A model generated the notes under the pieces. It had not been told where the DNA came from and searched no databases. It was given only the letters and a program-made list of their open reading frames with translations. A program made the position numbers and the translations under genes. A stretch of 64,000 nucleotides of DNA from contig JAFIEV010000040.1 of the NCBI GenBank assembly GCA_020832305.1, positions 186,001-250,000 of the forward strand, written 5' to 3'. Source of the stretch: Cyclobacteriaceae bacterium. Its GTDB lineage: Bacteria > Bacteroidota > Bacteroidia > Cytophagales > Cyclobacteriaceae. Shown in pieces: positions 1-8,727 of the stretch (positions are counted from its first letter, which is position 1; every line of letters starts with the position of its first letter).

Positions 1-42
1 TATCAATACATTGAATATGATTTTTTGCCTGGAAGCAAGTAA
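1..42 (+). CDS. possible 3' end of an unidentified gene, cut by the window edge
   Basis: Frame 1 on the plus strand is open from the first base and ends in TAA at 40-42, giving 13 residues that end in FLPGSK. It would abut the convergent rhomboid gene tail to tail. Thirteen codons without a stop is weak evidence, and nothing can be said about function. The minus strand of the same 42 bases shows no usable start followed by an open frame. Confidence 0.2.
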   Translation, partial: YQYIEYDFLPGSK

Positions 43-936
43 TTAATGTTTGCTGGCATTGAACAATTTCTGCTTTTCTTCTTTGGTAAGGCTGTCATAT
101 CCTTTTTCGGATATCTTATCCAAAATAAGGTCTATTTCTGCCTGGTCGACCCTTCCAGCACCCTTTTTAGCTGTTTTGGCGGTATTTTTACTCTTATGAC
201 TTACTTTTATCGGAGATCTGGGGATAAAGAAACTTTTAACAAATTCCATACTTTTAAATACCCAAACCCCCATTTCATTTCCTGACTGGAGCTGCTTAAT
301 GTAGATAAATCCGATAAGGGCACCTCCGAGGTGGGCAAGGTTACCGCCGGCATTGCTGCCAATACTTCCTAGCAAAGAAAGGAAAATACTTATACCAACC
401 AGATATTTTATACGCACCGGGCCGAAAAACAACATGTAGAAAGTATGATCAGGTACCAGTGTTGCGGCGGCCACAGAAATGGCATATACTGCAGCTGACG
501 CGCCTACCATATAACTGCCCACAGGGATGCGGTCATGGGGAAGTAGGTTAAAAGCAAGCAAATACACGATTGCACCAGCTATAGCACCCATTATGTAAAG
601 ATTGACCATTTTTTGGCTGCCCAGATAATCTACGAACACCCTGCCAAACCAATAAAGAATGAGCATATTAAACAATATGTGAAAAAAGTCCATCAGGCTG
701 TGTGAAAAAGCATAGGTGATGATGGTCCAGGGTTTAAAAATAAACTCATTAAAATCACCGGGAATGCTAAATTGCCTGTAAAGAATCTTGAAATATTGAT
801 CGAGACCGCTAAAGGTGGCAATTACGGCAGTAAGGCCAAGAAAGACATACACCACTACATTAATAATGATAATTTGGGTGAGTCCGTTGTTGGGCTTATT
901 CCAAGCCATTTTTACATCATCAATCAGTGAATTCAT
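43..936 (-). CDS. rhomboid family intramembrane serine protease (GASA variant)
   Basis: 297 residues, polytopic. Rhomboid proteases cut transmembrane segments inside the membrane with a Ser-His dyad. The likely nucleophile is Ser147 in G145-A-S-A, and the partner is His202 in AHLGG. The HxxxN element of the family is seen at His86 to Asn90. The motif is GASA where many rhomboids have GxSG, but serine and histidine are both present, so activity is plausible. After the membrane core comes a basic linker (about 225-262) and a short helical tail (LDKISEKGYDSLTKEEKQKL), often seen on Bacteroidota rhomboids. It lies 5 nt downstream of a second rhomboid gene on the same strand, so the two are almost certainly co-transcribed behind mutL. 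Substrates are unknown. Confidence 0.9.
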   Translation of the reverse strand: MNSLIDDVKMAWNKPNNGLTQIIIINVVVYVFLGLTAVIATFSGLDQYFKILYRQFSIPGDFNEFIFKPWTIITYAFSHSLMDFFHILFNMLILYWFGRVFVDYLGSQKMVNLYIMGAIAGAIVYLLAFNLLPHDRIPVGSYMVGASAAVYAISVAAATLVPDHTFYMLFFGPVRIKYLVGISIFLSLLGSIGSNAGGNLAHLGGALIGFIYIKQLQSGNEMGVWVFKSMEFVKSFFIPRSPIKVSHKSKNTAKTAKKGAGRVDQAEIDLILDKISEKGYDSLTKEEKQKLFNASKH

Positions 937-941
937 AGCTC

Positions 942-1730
942 TTAATAAAATCTAATTCCTTTGTATCTCCAATACTTAATCAACAGAAAGGCTACAAGCA
1001 TCCCTCCCAGGTGGGCAAAGTGTGCTACATTATCTCCCGGCAATTTGTGAACCCCGGCAAAAAAGCTAAACAAGGCATAAACCCCAACCAGATATTTTGC
1101 TTTGACCGGAATTGGAGGAATAAGCAAAAATATAGTATGGTTTGGGAAGAACATAGCAAAGGCGAGTAAAATTCCAAATACAGACCCCGAAGCGCCCACC
1201 ATCGGTATATTTACCATGGCCCTGTATAAAGAACGTGCTACTTCTATGCTTTTGTCAATGTAACGACCATTTTCAGGATTTCTGGCATATTCGTCTATAA
1301 AATTAATGTATTCAGCATAAAAATAATCACCTTGATTTGACAACAATCGGGCAAAATCCTCAGGATTGGGGTTTTGACTGTATTGGTCTACCCGGTTTTT
1401 AAGTTGATTCATTTCCACAAAACTGATGGAGCCGTATATAACAGCAGCTCCAATACCTGTAATTATGTAAAAAATCAAGAAACGCCGGGCACCCATAAGG
1501 GCTTCCAGCATTGGGCCAAAGAAAAACAGTGCCAGCATATTGCTGAAAAGGTGACCTGTACTCGCATGCATAAACATGTAAGTGATAAACTGATAAGGGG
1601 CAAAGTCGGGGGCCAGAATATTTCTTAACCCCATTACCGAGACTAAATTAACCCTGATCAGGGATTGTATGAAAAACAGCGCTATGTTTATAATTAATAA
1701 ATTACGAACGATTGGGGTTATTCTGAACAT
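942..1730 (-). CDS. rhomboid family intramembrane serine protease
   Basis: 262 residues. The canonical motif is complete: HxxxN at His60-Asn64, the nucleophile Ser181 in G179-A-S-G, and His240 in AHLGG. A soluble, charged loop of about 65 residues (roughly 108-173) sits between membrane segments before the catalytic serine helix. This loop is absent from the neighbouring rhomboid and is the main difference between them. The gene starts 8 nt after the end of mutL and ends 5 nt before the other rhomboid gene, so it belongs to the mutL transcription unit. Two different rhomboids side by side suggest old duplication with divergence rather than a recent copy. Confidence 0.92.
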   Translation of the reverse strand: MFRITPIVRNLLIINIALFFIQSLIRVNLVSVMGLRNILAPDFAPYQFITYMFMHASTGHLFSNMLALFFFGPMLEALMGARRFLIFYIITGIGAAVIYGSISFVEMNQLKNRVDQYSQNPNPEDFARLLSNQGDYFYAEYINFIDEYARNPENGRYIDKSIEVARSLYRAMVNIPMVGASGSVFGILLAFAMFFPNHTIFLLIPPIPVKAKYLVGVYALFSFFAGVHKLPGDNVAHFAHLGGMLVAFLLIKYWRYKGIRFY

Positions 1731-1738
1731 TGCTTTTT

Positions 1739-3577
1739 TTAATGGTTAAACAAATCCGAAATATTGTCGAGCTTTAGTATAGTAAAGCATTTTTTGCCAT
1801 CAGGCGTATAATTTGGGTTTTCGCATGCAAACAATTGATCAATCAGCATAGTCATTTCTTCGTTGTTGTATTTTTGATTTTTAAAGGAAGAAATATATCT
1901 GGCTGTAATTCTCGCTATGTTTTCACTTTTGTTTCCCGTAAACTGATTAAAATTCTTTTTACACTCTTCAATAATAGACTCAAGGAGTGCAACACTTCCG
2001 CTGTTTTCCAGGCCGGCAGGAACACCTTTAATCGCCAGTGTGTTGGGGCCAAACTCCTCGATATGAAAACCATGTGCCATTAATTCATCAGCTAATTCCA
2101 TAACGAGCGAATAATCCTTTGGGTTTAAAACAATCGTTTCGGGAAAAAGTATTTGCTGGGAAGAGGACTTGCGTGCCTGATGTTGTTTTACAAACCTTTC
2201 GTAAAGTATACGGTACCATGCAGCCTTATGGTCTATAAACATAAGTCCCGATTTTACTTGCGTAATAATGTAACGGTTATGTAAGAAAAACACCAGGCGC
2301 TCACGGTCAGCAATGGTAAAAAGCTGATCAACCTGCGAAGATTGCATTTCATTGGCCGAGCTTCCGAAAATAATTTCTGTGGGCTTCTCTGCCTGCCTGA
2401 GTTCATGTAAAGCCTGGTTTTCAAAACTTTCAGTACTACCGGCAATTCTAAACATTTCTTCCCATTTTCCTTCGGCAGACGACCTCGACTGTTTATCTGC
2501 CCAGTCGGCTTTATTATAGTTTTGACTGTTTCCGGTGTTGGGTCGTAAAAAATTCACGTCAAAAGAAAAGTCGAGGGAAGGCGTAATATTATGCATACCC
2601 AGTGCCTTCTTCACACTGGATTGCAACAGGGCATACAGGGTCCTTTCATCTTCAAATTTTATCTCCGTCTTGGTGGGGTGCACATTTACATCGATGCGCC
2701 TGGGATCGATTTCTATAAAGAGCACAAAAAATGGAAAGTGATCCTCTGGCATTAAACCGGCAAAAGCATTGCTTACCGCATAGTTGAGATAATTGCTTTT
2801 GATAAATCGTTTGTTTACAAAAAAGTATTGTTCACCCCGGCTTTTTTTAGCGGCTTCAGGTTTACCAATATAACCTTGTATAGAAATTTCGGGTGTTTGT
2901 TCCTCGCAAGGAATCAACATTAGTCTATAATTTTTTCCAAACAGATCGACAATTCGCATACCAAGTTTTCCTGGTTTCAGGTTGTAGGTTTCGAGATCGT
3001 GCTGGTATAGGCTGAATGAAATTTCAGGATGCGCCAGGGCAACCCTTTGAAATTCATCCATAATGTGCCGCATTTCAACCGGATTAGATTTAAGAAAATT
3101 TCTTCTGGCCGGAACATTAAAAAACAGGTTTTTGACCCAAATCGATGTTCCAACAGGATGAGCTGCCGGTTTTTGTGATTTATAATCAGATCCTTCAACG
3201 ATGATGTGGGTAGCCAGCTCATGGTTTTGGGTACGTGTCTTCATTTCGACCTGCGCAACCGCTGCAATTGAGGCCAGTGCCTCTCCCCTGAAACCCATAG
3301 TCTTTATGGAAAAAAGATCTTCACTTACCCTTATTTTGGAAGTAGCATGTCGTTCAAAACTCATCCGGGCATCGGTTTCACTCATACCCAGGCCATCATC
3401 CACCACCTGGATGAGGGTTCTGCCTGCGTCCTTAATGATAAGCTGAATATTTCTGGCCCCGGCGTCTATGGAATTTTCCAACAATTCCTTAACCACCGAA
3501 GCAGGACGTTGCACTACCTCTCCTGCGGCTATTTGATTGGCAATAGAGTCTGGCAACAATTTAATTATATCTGACAT
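1739..3577 (-). CDS. mutL: DNA mismatch repair protein MutL
   Basis: 612 residues, normal length. MutL couples mismatch recognition by MutS to strand removal. The N-terminal GHKL ATPase is complete: ELLENSIDAG (31-40), DDGLGM (60-65), ATSKI and GFRGEAL (95-101). A low-complexity linker (about 335-400) leads to the C-terminal dimerisation domain. The endonuclease motif of nicking MutL proteins, DQHA(X)2E(X)4E, reads D449-H-K-A-A-W-Y455-R-I-L-Y-E460 here, so the His and the first Glu are lost, and the distal CPHGRP-type metal site reads as PNYTPDGKK. This suggests a MutL without nicking activity, or with an altered site; other Bacteroidota may share such a variant. It leads into two rhomboid genes and follows a small membrane protein gene by 9 nt. 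Confidence 0.97.
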   Translation of the reverse strand: MSDIIKLLPDSIANQIAAGEVVQRPASVVKELLENSIDAGARNIQLIIKDAGRTLIQVVDDGLGMSETDARMSFERHATSKIRVSEDLFSIKTMGFRGEALASIAAVAQVEMKTRTQNHELATHIIVEGSDYKSQKPAAHPVGTSIWVKNLFFNVPARRNFLKSNPVEMRHIMDEFQRVALAHPEISFSLYQHDLETYNLKPGKLGMRIVDLFGKNYRLMLIPCEEQTPEISIQGYIGKPEAAKKSRGEQYFFVNKRFIKSNYLNYAVSNAFAGLMPEDHFPFFVLFIEIDPRRIDVNVHPTKTEIKFEDERTLYALLQSSVKKALGMHNITPSLDFSFDVNFLRPNTGNSQNYNKADWADKQSRSSAEGKWEEMFRIAGSTESFENQALHELRQAEKPTEIIFGSSANEMQSSQVDQLFTIADRERLVFFLHNRYIITQVKSGLMFIDHKAAWYRILYERFVKQHQARKSSSQQILFPETIVLNPKDYSLVMELADELMAHGFHIEEFGPNTLAIKGVPAGLENSGSVALLESIIEECKKNFNQFTGNKSENIARITARYISSFKNQKYNNEEMTMLIDQLFACENPNYTPDGKKCFTILKLDNISDLFNH

Positions 3578-3586
3578 GTAGTGGGT

Positions 3587-3925
3587 TTAATCGAAAAACC
3601 TGCGTGTTCTTAAATAAATGTAAGCCGGAAAAAGTACAGCAAAAACGTATAATGCTATATCGCCATAGTATAACCATGCCACGAAGGTTCCCATCATAAG
3701 CACTATTAACAAAAATTGCATGGTGCCAAGACGTTTTTCCTTTCTCCTTCGTTCACCATACGCCAAAGCTATATTGTTCTTGTAATTTTTAGCGGTTTTA
3801 TCAAGCAAATCACCGCGTATCCTTTCGGTACGTTCTTTGATATCTTCTTTTACAGGATCATAATACCTCGGCTGAAGATTAAATCTTTTGTTCGTGGGTA
3901 ATCTTGTTAGCGTAGGAATTCTCAT
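3587..3925 (-). CDS. small membrane protein of unknown function upstream of mutL
   Basis: About 112 residues from ATG at 3923-3925. The frame is open to a TTG at 3949, but that codon lies inside a promoter -7 box (3947-3954), so the ATG is preferred. The N-terminal half is basic and helical (PRYYDPVKEDIKERTERI, then GERRRKEKR). The C-terminal half has two closely spaced hydrophobic segments (MQFLLIVLMMGTFVAWLYYG and LYVFAVLFPAYIYL) and ends RTRRFFD. I do not recognise a catalytic motif. Homologues next to mutL in this phylum have sometimes been labelled riboflavin synthase subunit beta, which the sequence does not support. It is the first gene of the mutL-rhomboid transcription unit. Confidence 0.75.
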   Translation of the reverse strand: MRIPTLTRLPTNKRFNLQPRYYDPVKEDIKERTERIRGDLLDKTAKNYKNNIALAYGERRRKEKRLGTMQFLLIVLMMGTFVAWLYYGDIALYVFAVLFPAYIYLRTRRFFD

Positions 3926-3946
3926 GAAATTGCTGAAATTAAAAGA

Positions 3947-3978
3947 CAAAATAAACCTAAATTTGGTTTTATAACAAA
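3947..3978 (-). promoter_or_regulatory. Bacteroidota-type promoter for the mutL operon
   Basis: On the minus strand TTTG (plus 3975-3978) is followed after exactly 20 nt by TTATTTTG (plus 3947-3954), one mismatch from TAnnTTTG. Transcription would start near 3941, about 16 nt before the ATG at 3925. It overlaps the start of the divergent gene at 3978, so the two promoters are interleaved. Confidence 0.55.
3958..3965 (+). promoter_or_regulatory. -7 box of the GH3-like/serine hydrolase gene
   Basis: TAAATTTG matches TAnnTTTG exactly and ends 12 nt before the ATG at 3978, so the transcript would have a leader of only about 6 nt. The upstream TTG at 3930-3932 is 25 nt away, further than usual, so only the -7 element is well supported. 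Confidence 0.45.
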
Positions 3979-6860
3979 TGAAAAATGTAGGTATGCGGTT
4001 AAAAGCTTGTATTTCAATGCTTTTAGTAAATGTGTTTATTCTGTCTGGCGCCTGGGCCGATGATTCCCAGCGATGGATTGACAGTATTTATAATGCCCTT
4101 TCGCCCGAACAGCGATTGGGTCAGCTTATTTTTTTAAAAGAAACCCAAAATCAAAAGGTAGCATATGATTATTTAAATTTATTTGCATCAAACCATTTTG
4201 GTGGAATTGAGATAAATTACAACCACCAATCTGTGCTGGATACCCTGAAAAAACATTATTCCTTTCCCTTACTAATCAGTGCCGGTGCAGGTTATAACAT
4301 ACCAAAAAAACGACTTATGCCCTCTATTTTTACCATGGGGGCTATAGACCAAATCAAATTGATTGAACAGGCTGCCGTTTACAGAGGGGAGAGATTTAGC
4401 CTTGCAGGTATACAAATGAATGCAGACCCCTTGTTTGAATTGGTGTATTCTATTCAGGATCTAAACGCCAGTTATAGCCGGTTGGGAAATTCAGGAGAGC
4501 TGGCCCTTGAAAAAATCTCATACCTCAAAGCAGGTATGGATGTGCAGGGCATTATATCAACCGCGCGATTAAAATTTGACTTTTCAGAATACCCCGATTT
4601 AAACCGGCTGGGCCCCGAAATAAGAAGCATTCGAAAGAAGTCTGAAGAAAATATATTCAACGAATCCTTATCGCACATCAACAATCCCTATTTGAGCCTG
4701 CGACTGGAGAACATCCCTGTAAACGATCTCAAAGAAGCCGCTGCTTTGCAAACCAAAATCGTACAACAGCACTTCAGAAACCTGCTAAATTTCAACGGAC
4801 TGCTGATTGCCGATATTACTGAAGTGGTTGAAAATGAAATTGGTCCGGCAATAAGAAATGAAGAAGAACTCGAAAAGCTGTTATTCGCATCAGGTGTTGA
4901 TGTAATTATTACCGATAAACCAGAAAGGACGCTCTCTGGTCTTATCGATCTTCGGGATGCAAAAATACTTCGGGCACAGGAAATTGAGCGCAGGGTTAAA
5001 AGAGTATTGTGGATGAAATATATCACCGGATCTTCACCCGATGAAACCGACCAGGATTTACCTGAGGAAGAGCCTATGCCAGATCAAAGCGTAACTGTAT
5101 TACAATACCTGCTGTACAAAAACGCCATAACCTTAATGGAGAATAATCAAGGGCTCATTCCCTTCAGGACACTTGATACAGTCAATTTTGCATCTTTATC
5201 TATTGGTGCTGCAACCCTTACAGGCTTTCAGGAAACCCTGGACTCCTATGCTCCTTTTGTTCATTTTGTGCTCGGGGGAAAGGATACAGGGCGCGAATCG
5301 TACAATGAACTTGCAGGTAAATTAAAATTTTTCGACCATGTAATCGTAGGGGTGCATCGAAAAATGAGCAAGGATGACCTGGAATTTTTGAAGCATCTGC
5401 AAAGCTATTGCAATGTTATTCCTGTGTTGTTTGACGTATCTGATGAAACTGACATCCCCTCAGGTTTTTACAACCTACTTGTCGCTTATGAAAATAATGC
5501 CATTGCACAAAATATTGCTGCCCAAATGCTTTTCGGAGCCCTTGAAGCCAAGGGACTTTTTCCTGTTGCTCAGCGAAATGGAAGCAGACCCGGTATACAA
5601 ACCAAATCATTGTACAGGCTATCTTACATGCCTCCGGAGTTACAACAAATGGACAGCGAGACTCTTATGAAAATTGATAAACTGGTTGAAGATGGTATTC
5701 AAAATAAAGTCTTTCCCGGTTGTCAGGTATTGGTTGCACGCAATGGCTCGGTAGTGTTTGAAAAGTCTTATGGCAATTATACTTATGAAAGCCATATTCC
5801 CATTACAAATCGATCAGTTTATGACATAGCTTCTATCACCAAAGTAGCGGCCACCACCCAGGCCATTATGTTTTTAACTGAACACGGTCTGATCAATGTC
5901 AATGAAAAAATTTCTAAATATTTACCAGAACTCGTAAATACAAATAAAGAACATATCATTTTAAAGGACATTCTGGCTCATCAGGCAGGATTAAGACCCG
6001 GCTTGCCCTATTGGAATCAATTAATTGACCGATATAATGAATATGATGAGGTGAATGTTTCTATCAGTCTGGATGAATCTGAAAAACTAAACCCGGGAGC
6101 ATACAGCGGAATTCACCTCAAAGACAGTTTATGGCAATGGACCATCAGGTCTCCACTGGTCAGAAGAACATCAAAATTTGGCCCCTATCCTTATAAATAC
6201 AGTGATTTGGGATTTTATATGCTTCAGGTTCTGGCCGAAAGGATGCTAAACCAACCCATTGATGAGTTTATGAGCCAAAACTTTTACGAACCAATGGGCA
6301 TGAGTACCATGGGATACAATCCGCTCTGTAAACTCCCCTTAAATCGTATAGTACCCACGGAAATTGATTATAAATACCGGGGTGGTTTGGTTTGGGGCAA
6401 AGTACACGATCCCACTGCTGCTATGAAAGGTGGAGTGGCCGGCCATGCAGGTCTTTTTAGCAATGCCACCGACTTGGCCAAATTTGGTCAGATGCAATTA
6501 AATAAAGGTATTTATGGAGATCGTATTTTTCTAAGCCCTGAAACTGTAGAATTATTTACCACAAGCATAGGAACTAATAATCGTCGCAGCCTGGGTTGGG
6601 ATAAACCCGATACCAACGAAAAAAACAATCCGGCTTCAAAATATGCTTCCGCTGAATCATTTGGCCATCGTGGTTTTACAGGAACCGCCATATGGATTGA
6701 CCCCGTTTATAACCTGGTTTATATATTCCTGTCAAACCGTGTATATCCTACTGCGCGTAACAACAAACTCAACGATTTAAAATTTCGTCAGAAAATACAG
6801 GATATTGTTTACGAAGCCATTCGGGATTACGACACTTCACAGGTTTCAGGGAAGTTTTAA
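3978..6860 (+). CDS. GH3-like domain fused to a class C beta-lactamase-type serine hydrolase, exported
   Basis: 960 residues with a signal peptide (about 1-27). Residues about 35-345 follow the fold order of a family 3 N-acetylhexosaminidase, but the KHFPGHGDT stretch that carries the catalytic His of that family is missing: the matching region reads STARLKFDFSEYPDL. The putative nucleophile Asp is still recognisable at D279 (LLIADITEV). A GH3 C-terminal-like linker (about 365-545) leads to a complete serine hydrolase domain (about 560-945) with SxxK at Ser619-Lys622, a YSD at Tyr741 and HRG at His897. In Bacteroidota such fusions are thought to act on peptidoglycan or muropeptides in the periplasm; that role is inference. 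Here only the serine hydrolase half looks intact. It is divergent from the mutL operon. Confidence 0.88.
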   Translation: MKNVGMRLKACISMLLVNVFILSGAWADDSQRWIDSIYNALSPEQRLGQLIFLKETQNQKVAYDYLNLFASNHFGGIEINYNHQSVLDTLKKHYSFPLLISAGAGYNIPKKRLMPSIFTMGAIDQIKLIEQAAVYRGERFSLAGIQMNADPLFELVYSIQDLNASYSRLGNSGELALEKISYLKAGMDVQGIISTARLKFDFSEYPDLNRLGPEIRSIRKKSEENIFNESLSHINNPYLSLRLENIPVNDLKEAAALQTKIVQQHFRNLLNFNGLLIADITEVVENEIGPAIRNEEELEKLLFASGVDVIITDKPERTLSGLIDLRDAKILRAQEIERRVKRVLWMKYITGSSPDETDQDLPEEEPMPDQSVTVLQYLLYKNAITLMENNQGLIPFRTLDTVNFASLSIGAATLTGFQETLDSYAPFVHFVLGGKDTGRESYNELAGKLKFFDHVIVGVHRKMSKDDLEFLKHLQSYCNVIPVLFDVSDETDIPSGFYNLLVAYENNAIAQNIAAQMLFGALEAKGLFPVAQRNGSRPGIQTKSLYRLSYMPPELQQMDSETLMKIDKLVEDGIQNKVFPGCQVLVARNGSVVFEKSYGNYTYESHIPITNRSVYDIASITKVAATTQAIMFLTEHGLINVNEKISKYLPELVNTNKEHIILKDILAHQAGLRPGLPYWNQLIDRYNEYDEVNVSISLDESEKLNPGAYSGIHLKDSLWQWTIRSPLVRRTSKFGPYPYKYSDLGFYMLQVLAERMLNQPIDEFMSQNFYEPMGMSTMGYNPLCKLPLNRIVPTEIDYKYRGGLVWGKVHDPTAAMKGGVAGHAGLFSNATDLAKFGQMQLNKGIYGDRIFLSPETVELFTTSIGTNNRRSLGWDKPDTNEKNNPASKYASAESFGHRGFTGTAIWIDPVYNLVYIFLSNRVYPTARNNKLNDLKFRQKIQDIVYEAIRDYDTSQVSGKF

Positions 6861-6883
6861 TGCCGGTTTAGAAGTGCATTCCG

Positions 6884-6891
6884 TATATTTG
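6884..6891 (+). promoter_or_regulatory. -7 box upstream of bshA
   Basis: TATATTTG matches TAnnTTTG and lies about 100-130 nt before bshA. No TTTG lies 20 nt upstream, so support rests on the -7 element alone. Confidence 0.35.
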
Positions 6892-7021
6892 CAGCATATA
6901 TTATTCGATTCCATTAGTTTTCAAGAAATTAAAAAACCATTAAATAAAAACGAAGTTAATTAATCAATTCCTTTCGTCTTTTTGAAAACGAATGAATCAA
7001 TTTTTACAAAATGTGCAAAAA

Positions 7022-8167
7022 ATGAAAATAGGTATAGTTTGTTATCCTACCTTTGGAGGAAGCGGTGTGGTTGCTACAGAATTGGGCAAAGCGTTGGCTC
7101 AAAAAGGTCATAAAATTCATTTTATAACCTACTCACAACCCACCAGATTGGACTTCTTTAATGAGAACCTGTTTTATCATGAAGTAGATGTTCGACCCTA
7201 CCCTCTTTTTGACTTCCCACCTTATGAGCTCGCCCTGGCCAGTAAAATGGTAGATGTGACTTTATTTGAAAAACTTGACTTGTTGCATGTACATTATGCC
7301 ATTCCGCACGCTTCAGCGGCTTACATGGCCAGGCAAATTCTGATGTCAAAAGGTATACGTATACCCGTGATTACCACCTTGCACGGTACAGATATCACTT
7401 TGGTAGGCAAAGACCCTTCCTATGAACCGGTGGTTACTTTTAGCATAAATGAATCAGATGGTATAACTGCTGTTTCTGAAAACCTCAAAGAAGATACCTA
7501 TAACCACTTTGAAATCACAAAACATATAGAAGTCATACCCAATTTTGTGGACATTGAACGGTTTAAAAAGCAAAAGAAAGACCACTTCAAAACAGCTATT
7601 TGTCCCAACGATGAAATGCTTATTGTTCATACTTCGAATTTCAGAAAAGTCAAACGGATTGAAGATGTTGTACATGTATTTTATAAACTCAGACAGGTAG
7701 TGCCTTCTAAATTACTGCTCGTGGGTGACGGTCCGGAGCGAAGTAAAATAGAACAGCTCTGCAGAGAGCTGGGTACCTGTGAAGATATCAGGTTTTTGGG
7801 TAAACTTGATGCTATTGAAGAAGTACTATCTGTAGCTGATTTGTTTTTAATGCCTTCTGAAAAAGAGAGCTTTGGATTGGCCGCCCTGGAAGCTATGGCC
7901 TGCGAGGTACCGGTTGTATCGTCAAATGCAGGTGGATTACCAGAACTAAACATTAGTGGGTTTTCAGGCTATACCTGTAATGTCGGAGATGTAGAAGAAA
8001 TGACACGCAGGGCCATTGAAATACTCGATAAAAAAAATCTGCCGGTATTTAAGAAAAATGCTCTGTCAAGGGCTTTGCAATTCGAAATCAGCGAAATTGT
8101 GCCCATGTACGAAAATTATTACCAAAAAGTACTGAGCGAAGTTTCAGAAAAAGCTTCTTCGGGGTGA
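7022..8167 (+). CDS. bshA: N-acetyl-alpha-D-glucosaminyl L-malate synthase BshA
   Basis: 381 residues from the ATG at 7022; an ATG at 6992 would add ten residues (MNQFLQNVQK), but homology to known BshA starts at MKIGIVCYPTFGGSG. BshA is a GT4 glycosyltransferase that joins UDP-N-acetylglucosamine and L-malate, the first step of bacillithiol synthesis in the cytoplasm. Recognisable are the N-terminal loop GGSGVVATELG, HVHYAIPHA, TTLHGTDITLVG, the central SNFRKVKRIEDV, the nucleotide-sugar region LLVGDGPERSKIE, and the C-terminal EKESFGLAALEAMACEVPVV. Other bacillithiol genes (bshB, bshC) are not in the window. The next genes, ispF and mnmD, are unrelated in pathway. Confidence 0.95.
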   Translation: MKIGIVCYPTFGGSGVVATELGKALAQKGHKIHFITYSQPTRLDFFNENLFYHEVDVRPYPLFDFPPYELALASKMVDVTLFEKLDLLHVHYAIPHASAAYMARQILMSKGIRIPVITTLHGTDITLVGKDPSYEPVVTFSINESDGITAVSENLKEDTYNHFEITKHIEVIPNFVDIERFKKQKKDHFKTAICPNDEMLIVHTSNFRKVKRIEDVVHVFYKLRQVVPSKLLLVGDGPERSKIEQLCRELGTCEDIRFLGKLDAIEEVLSVADLFLMPSEKESFGLAALEAMACEVPVVSSNAGGLPELNISGFSGYTCNVGDVEEMTRRAIEILDKKNLPVFKKNALSRALQFEISEIVPMYENYYQKVLSEVSEKASSG

Positions 8168-8244
8168 TATTTTTAAATGTAATGACATTCGAAAACTGGC
8201 TTACTCTTCAACCATAATTTCACTTAATTAATAAATCAAATCAT

Positions 8245-8721
8245 ATGAAGATACGCGTTGGCATGGGATACGATGTGCATCAGCTGGCCCCTGATACCCC
8301 TTTCTGGCTTGGTGGCATACAAATTGAACATGAAAAAGGAGCGGTTGGGCATTCTGATGCCGATGTGTTGATTCATGTTATCTGCGATGCACTGCTGGGG
8401 GCTGCAAATCTGAGGGACATAGGATTTCATTTTCCGGATACCGACCCTCAATATAAAGGGATAGACAGTAAAAAGCTCTTGAAAGAAGTAGTGATCCTTT
8501 TATCTGAACAAGGTTGGTCTGTAAGTAACATTGACAGTACCATTTGTCTTCAAAAGCCTAAAATAAATCCTTTTATTCCCGAAATGAAAATCTGTCTGGC
8601 AGGGGTTATGGGCATTGATCCTCATGATATTTCTATAAAAGCGACTACCACCGAAAAACTGGGTTTTGTAGGCAGAGAAGAAGGGGTTTCTGCTTATGCC
8701 GTGGTTTTGATTCATAAATAA
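8245..8721 (+). CDS. ispF: 2-C-methyl-D-erythritol 2,4-cyclodiphosphate synthase
   Basis: 158 residues, the normal length. IspF cyclises CDP-methylerythritol 2-phosphate to MEcPP with release of CMP, the fifth step of the MEP isoprenoid pathway; it acts as a homotrimer with a metal at each active site. The zinc ligands are visible in GYDVHQL (Asp10, His12) and in the GHSDADVLIHVICDALLGA stretch, and the conserved DIGFHFPDTD, TTTEKLGF and GREEGVSAYAVVL follow. The match is full length from an ATG start. mnmD begins 6 nt after the stop, so the two are co-transcribed. No other MEP-pathway gene is in the window. Confidence 0.98.
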   Translation: MKIRVGMGYDVHQLAPDTPFWLGGIQIEHEKGAVGHSDADVLIHVICDALLGAANLRDIGFHFPDTDPQYKGIDSKKLLKEVVILLSEQGWSVSNIDSTICLQKPKINPFIPEMKICLAGVMGIDPHDISIKATTTEKLGFVGREEGVSAYAVVLIHK

Positions 8722-8727
8722 CAAACC

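Noticed and set aside
5413-5670. 85-codon plus-strand ORF and a minus-strand ORF in the same place within the GH3-like gene
   Set aside because: Both are out-of-frame shadows of the linker region of the fusion protein.
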